Assembly: GCF_016859285.1 (NCBI RefSeq)
Contig: NC_053407.1
Coordinates: forward strand, 19,960,699 to 20,024,698
Length of the DNA: 64,000 nt
Direction of reading: 5' to 3'
Source of the DNA: Xiphias gladius
Lineage: Eukaryota; Chordata; Actinopteri; Istiophoriformes; Xiphiidae
The notes under the pieces were generated by a model. The model did no database searches. It was given only the letters and a program-made list of their open reading frames with translations, and had not been told where the DNA came from. Positions 59,965 through 64,000 of the stretch are shown here, one piece after another. Within the stretch, counting starts at the first letter, position 1; each line of letters opens with the position of its first letter. Both the position numbers and the translations under genes were made by a program.

Positions 59965-60440
59965 TGTGTAAAGGTTTTAGGTACAGTAGATATTTAGATT
60001 TTTATTTATCACACAGTTCCAGTAGGGAGGCGCCTGATCAGTATCAAATTCATTCTGCAGCAGGAGAACGAGTCCAAACACACAGCCAGATTTATAAAAG
60101 AACTTTCTTCAGGGACAGGAAGAAAGAGGAGTGCTGCAACAGATGCTATGACCCCCCAGAGCCCTGATCTCAGCATCAGGGAGACGGTCTGGGATTGAAT
60201 GAAGAGACAGAAGACGCTGAGACAGACTAAATCCACAGAGGAACTGTGGCGAGTTCTCCAAGACGATTGAAACAACCTGCCTGCCAAGTATCTTCAAAAA
60301 CAGCGGCAAGTGTGCCTGAGAGTGGACCCATCTTTTGTTTTACATGCAAAGCGTGGTCACATCCAATACTGATTTGATTTAGGGTTTTTCTGTTTACTGC
60401 ACTTTGTATGAAGTTAATTGATAAATAAAAATTATCCATG
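59965..60440 (+). pseudogene. decayed Tc1-like transposase, C-terminal part
   Basis: Reading from about 60148, the plus strand gives PDLSIRETVWD, stop, MKRQKTLRQTKSTEELWRV, then LQDD, stop, NNLPAKYLQK, and ends KRGHIQY. This is the C-terminal signature of Tc1/mariner transposases (SPDLNxIExxW ... NNxPxxYxxxL ... GGHTKY), with two in-frame stops and no N-terminal half. The 3' flank ends in AT-rich DNA with AATAAA. It is a dead fragment lying directly beside the MITE. Confidence 0.75.
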
Positions 60441-60563
60441 GCAATATTTTTTAAATCATCCCCACTTGACTTTTAATGAATAGTTTGGACAGTGCTGTGC
60501 ATAAAAAAAGTAGAACGAGCAGGTCAACAATTCAGAAAAAAAAAATATCAATGAGCTGCAGTT

Positions 60564-60575
60564 CGCACATGCGCA
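60564..60575 (+). promoter_or_regulatory. NRF-1-like site in the cox5a promoter
   Basis: CGCACATGCGCA lies 93 bp before the cox5a ATG within a short CpG-rich stretch (about 60560-60740) and fits the palindromic NRF-1 consensus (TGCGCATGCGCA) with few mismatches. NRF-1 is a known activator of nuclear genes for cytochrome oxidase subunits, so the site makes sense here; occupancy is inference. Confidence 0.55.
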
Positions 60576-60667
60576 GTATAGGAACGCGTACGTGACGGGC
60601 TAAGCTAGTTAGCGCTAGGGTCCTCCTGTCTAACCTCACCGGTTGGTGTAGCTGGCAGTCCCGCATA

Positions 60668-63600
60668 ATGTTCAGAGCCGCCGTCCGACTCTCTGTCTCC
60701 GGTGTCCGGAGCTTAACCCGTACGCAGCCAGGGTGCCAAGGTATCTGCTCATTCTGCTATCACCTCTGAATGTTTATTTTATAATTTGGTGGCGTATGAA
60801 ACAGTCAGGGCGAAGTTCTAGTGGAAACCAAAGCGTGGCTGTCGGCCAGTTAGCCAGTGTAACTATCACTTCTAACGACACGCCACACTGTTAATGTGTT
60901 AATGTGTCAGTCAAATAATGTAGACTTTCGTTTGACACAGCCATTACCCACATAATCTTACTGTGTGCTGCTCTGAGATTGCCCCGGTGGCCAGCTTGGT
61001 GCTGTCCGTGTCCTTGCCGTGACCGAGTTGGAAGGCTCAGACTCGGGCCCTGCGGTTGCCGATGCTAGTTGCTAACATGCTAACTAGGTTAGTTGACTAC
61101 GGCTGCGTTCAATCACCCAGTTAGTCGCCGAGTTAGTATTGTTGACATCAAGCCATGGTTTGGCGCAGTCTATAGCAATCGGGGAAACACACCTTATTCT
61201 AATGGTATCGTGATGTTATGGCAAAAGCTCCGCTGCTTTGGCTTCCATCTGTCAGGAAAGTTAAATTAGGCAGATGTAGATTCAGGACAGTTACAATGAA
61301 TGTTAACTAGACGCCTAGTCCCCACATCTTCTTGAATATATTATTAGCACCATAGTACAGATAGAAATCTCCTGTCAGTGTGTATGCGCAGTCCTGCGTT
61401 ACATCGCTAGATAGCATTTCTCCCTCTCCCACTTCGCTCCCCGTAGATATCCTTGATTGCGCCCTGTTTGCCCTTCTGCACCGCCTGACACTAGATACCA
61501 CAGCTTTATTTTATTGACGACAGACTGCTAAACTAAAAACAGTTTTCCTTGTGCAGCTCTTTTGGCCCCAAGGTGTTACTCACATGGGAAGCAGGAGACA
61601 GACGAGGAGTTTGATGCCCGCTGGGTCACCTATTTCAACAAGTCAGACATTGACGCTTGGGAGCTGAGAAAAGGTACGTTTACGTGAAAGATGGTGAGGC
61701 TGGATCACTGAAGATATAAGCCCTGAGAAATTAAAAACTGAGACTGAATACATAGTGTCCAACAGTTATTGCAGAGATAAGAACAAGAAAGTTGTTTTGG
61801 CAATACAGGAGTGTTTACCGTGTCAACAGAGTTGTTAACTGGGGGAGATTTGCTGTGCGCTGAGATTTGGTGCAAGCAGTGAGCATGAATGCTTTATGAC
61901 AAGATTGGCTTCATCAGATTAGTGCATTACTGGGATGAAATCATTTAGTTGATTTTTTTTTTTTTTTGTAATGGATATTACCAAAATATGTTATCAGTAT
62001 ACTGTTTTGTAGTAAGATTACTGAAATGTAAACAGGGAAACATTAAAAAATTTGATTTAATAAATATGCAAAATATACATTAAATTAGTACTTATTTTTG
62101 AGTGACAGACCCGATTCTCTGAACATGTGACCAGTGTTGCCGGGACTTTTTCTGTATAATTTTGAGGTAAACAAATATGAAGGCTGGGAATCTTTTGAAA
62201 TGTTTTTAATACTAATGGTAATTCGTTACCTGCGTTTCAGTACAGATACCAAAACAATATCTTACTTTGAGGAATGTACACGTTTTTTCTACTTAACTCA
62301 CCTCCACTCCAAACTTCACAAACATTAAATATTAGACAAGTAGCCGTGCAAGAACTTTGCCTGAATAAAATAAAGTCTAAAATGGCAAAATTATGATTCT
62401 CATCAGAAACTGTCTGATCAAAGGATAAGTAAAGAAGATTATCAATCTGAACAAGCATTTAATGCCAGTTTTTGGTACTCGACAGTTTTCGATACTTCAT
62501 GCTACACACACTTTTCGGACGGTAAACGTAAATCTACCGAAAGCTATTTAGATTTGATGTCTAGCCATGGTCAGTACAACCCTCTTAGTTGGTGGGTTTG
62601 TAGAGTTCTGATTGGTCAAGTTCACGCTCAGACAGAAAAATGGTACAGTGTGAAAAAATGCTGCTCCCTCGTTCATTTCAGTGAGACCACTCTATCGATG
62701 CAGCAAGTGCGCTAACACAGGGTATGGCCAAAAAAAAAGTTGAACCTGGCTGAACATTTTTGCAACACGTCATCATCTAGCAAGGCTCTGGCAAATGAAA
62801 TACATTGAAGTGCACATTTCTGATAAATATTTTATAATGTCAGTATTTCTACTGTCTACCTGACTATTCGCACGAAAAAGATAACATGATTGACGGTGTG
62901 ATAAGTTTCCAGAGAAATAAAATCCTCTCTCCTTTTTTTGGCATCTGAGCCTTCAAACGCATTCATGTTTTATTCAAACTGCACTTCCTGAATCATATTT
63001 CATCATCTCACTGGCATCTGAAGCATGGCATATTTTTTATGACGAGGTTGTACTTGGTCTGAACACTCCTTTAAAGAAAAGAGCACAATGGAAGAGATTT
63101 TTTTGATTTGCAGGACAGAGTGGGAAAGGCTGTTTTTTTTTTTTTTTTTTTAGCCGAAACATTTTAAAACCAGAAACTCGAGGAAATGGCTCAGCAGGCA
63201 GTCTTAGTGGTTGAACCTTTCATTACAATGTAAACAGGAAGTTGTTTTTCAAAGAAGTGTTGCAAATGTGGTTGATTTACAATTTCAACTTAAAAATTGA
63301 GACCACATTAAAAGATTATTCCATATTTTTCTTTTTTTTCAGCAAATCCCATGAAATAACCAAAACCAACAAATCGTTAGTCTCATTACTCTCAGTACTT
63401 TTTGACTTCCTTACCCTGTCTGTGGCTATCAGTCTCAAGCCCACTGGCTTCTACTGACGATGTAAATCTTGATTTTTTTATTTTATCATTTATCATTTCT
63501 TCATTTTTAAAAGGGGCAAAGTAATTTCCTAAAACAGCAGGGTGCTGTAGTTTTTAGCAAACATTACTCAGATGAATTTTGAAATTATTTTCAGCAGTAG

Positions 63601-64000
63601 GTTAATTCAAATTTGATGTGCTACTGAGTATTTTTAGCTCCAGGACGGGATGTGTGATCAACTTAAAATAAACTACACTGCCCTTGTTCATCATAATGTA
63701 GGGGCATGTCACTTAGTAACTGTGTAGCTTATTTACGGAGGTCTATGGTTCAGACTTTGACTACACAGAAAATACCTTTTTTATTGGGATTTGTTCATTA
63801 TTGGTTTTGGTCGTTTCATGGGATCTATTCACGTAGGAACAATATAGAATAGCATCAGCCATACCCTTAAAACAACAGATGAAACGAAAGAATTGTGGTG
63901 TATAGTTAAAGTGCTGATTTCTGTCTCTGTTCTCCAATTAAAAAGTGTTAATTCCTCCTTTCAGGGATGAACACATTGATTGGTTACGATCTGGTACCTG
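60668..64000 (+). CDS. cox5a: cytochrome c oxidase subunit 5A, mitochondrial, 3' partial
   Basis: Nuclear-encoded matrix-side subunit of respiratory complex IV. Visible exons: 60668-60740, 61557-61673 and 63965-64000, the last cut by the window edge; phases agree. Residues 1-32 are an Arg-rich, acid-free presequence ([18 protein letters not shown]) for mitochondrial import. The mature part starts about [20 protein letters not shown] and continues [21 protein letters not shown], characteristic of COX5A. The remaining mature chain lies beyond 64000. The promoter is CpG-rich with an NRF-1-like site. Introns of 0.8 kb and 2.3 kb show T runs and no other gene. Confidence 0.95.

Larger units (their letters stand above)
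58320..60540. other. rpp25-cox5a spacer
   Basis: An AATAAA at 58924-58929 is a candidate rpp25 poly(A) signal. The second half is largely transposon-derived: an inverted-repeat element at 59502-59950 and a decayed Tc1-like fragment at about 59965-60440. No other gene was seen. Confidence 0.55.

Overview
The window is chromosomal DNA of a ray-finned fish, probably a percomorph teleost. The genes are vertebrate genes split by GT-AG introns, CpG-rich stretches mark promoters, and introns and spacers hold AT-rich teleost-type short repeats, (CA)n tracts, a tRNA-derived SINE and decayed Tc1-like transposons. No prokaryotic operons, CRISPR array or viral genes were seen. The fish assignment rests on recognised protein families and repeat styles, not on a database search. 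Layout: neuroplastin (nptn, +) enters from the left with its signal-peptide exon missing, ends at 12482, and has a 3' UTR to about 13640. A gene-poor stretch follows (13.6-18.9 kb). The pacemaker channel gene hcn4 (+, 19729-33263, 8 exons, 1190 aa) starts in a CpG island. After a spacer rich in repeats comes pyruvate kinase pkm (-, 42700-37372, 10 coding exons, 530 aa) with a probable non-coding first exon and CpG promoter near 44.05-44.42 kb. A 4.7 kb spacer leads to parp6 (+, 49147-55473, 22 coding exons, 632 or 662 aa), then the single-exon RNase P/MRP subunit gene rpp25 (+, 57648-58319), and finally cox5a (+, from 60668), cut by the window edge in its third exon. All exon joins given here were worked out by hand; reading phase agrees across every junction and total lengths match the vertebrate proteins (HCN4, PKM, PARP6) within a few residues. 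The gene set corresponds to human 15q23-q24 (NPTN, HCN4, PKM, PARP6, RPP25, COX5A), so this is a conserved vertebrate linkage group. The genes do not form one pathway: cell adhesion and calcium-pump partner, cAMP-gated cation channel, glycolysis, mono-ADP-ribosylation, tRNA processing and respiratory chain. I saw no clearly new biological system. The items most worth checking are a near-identical 90/91 bp tandem duplication spanning a splice acceptor in parp6 that adds 30 in-frame codons, a pkm gene with only one copy of the exon that is alternatively spliced as M1/M2 in mammals, a perfect 15 bp hairpin followed by a T run in hcn4 intron 1, and several inverted-repeat elements.
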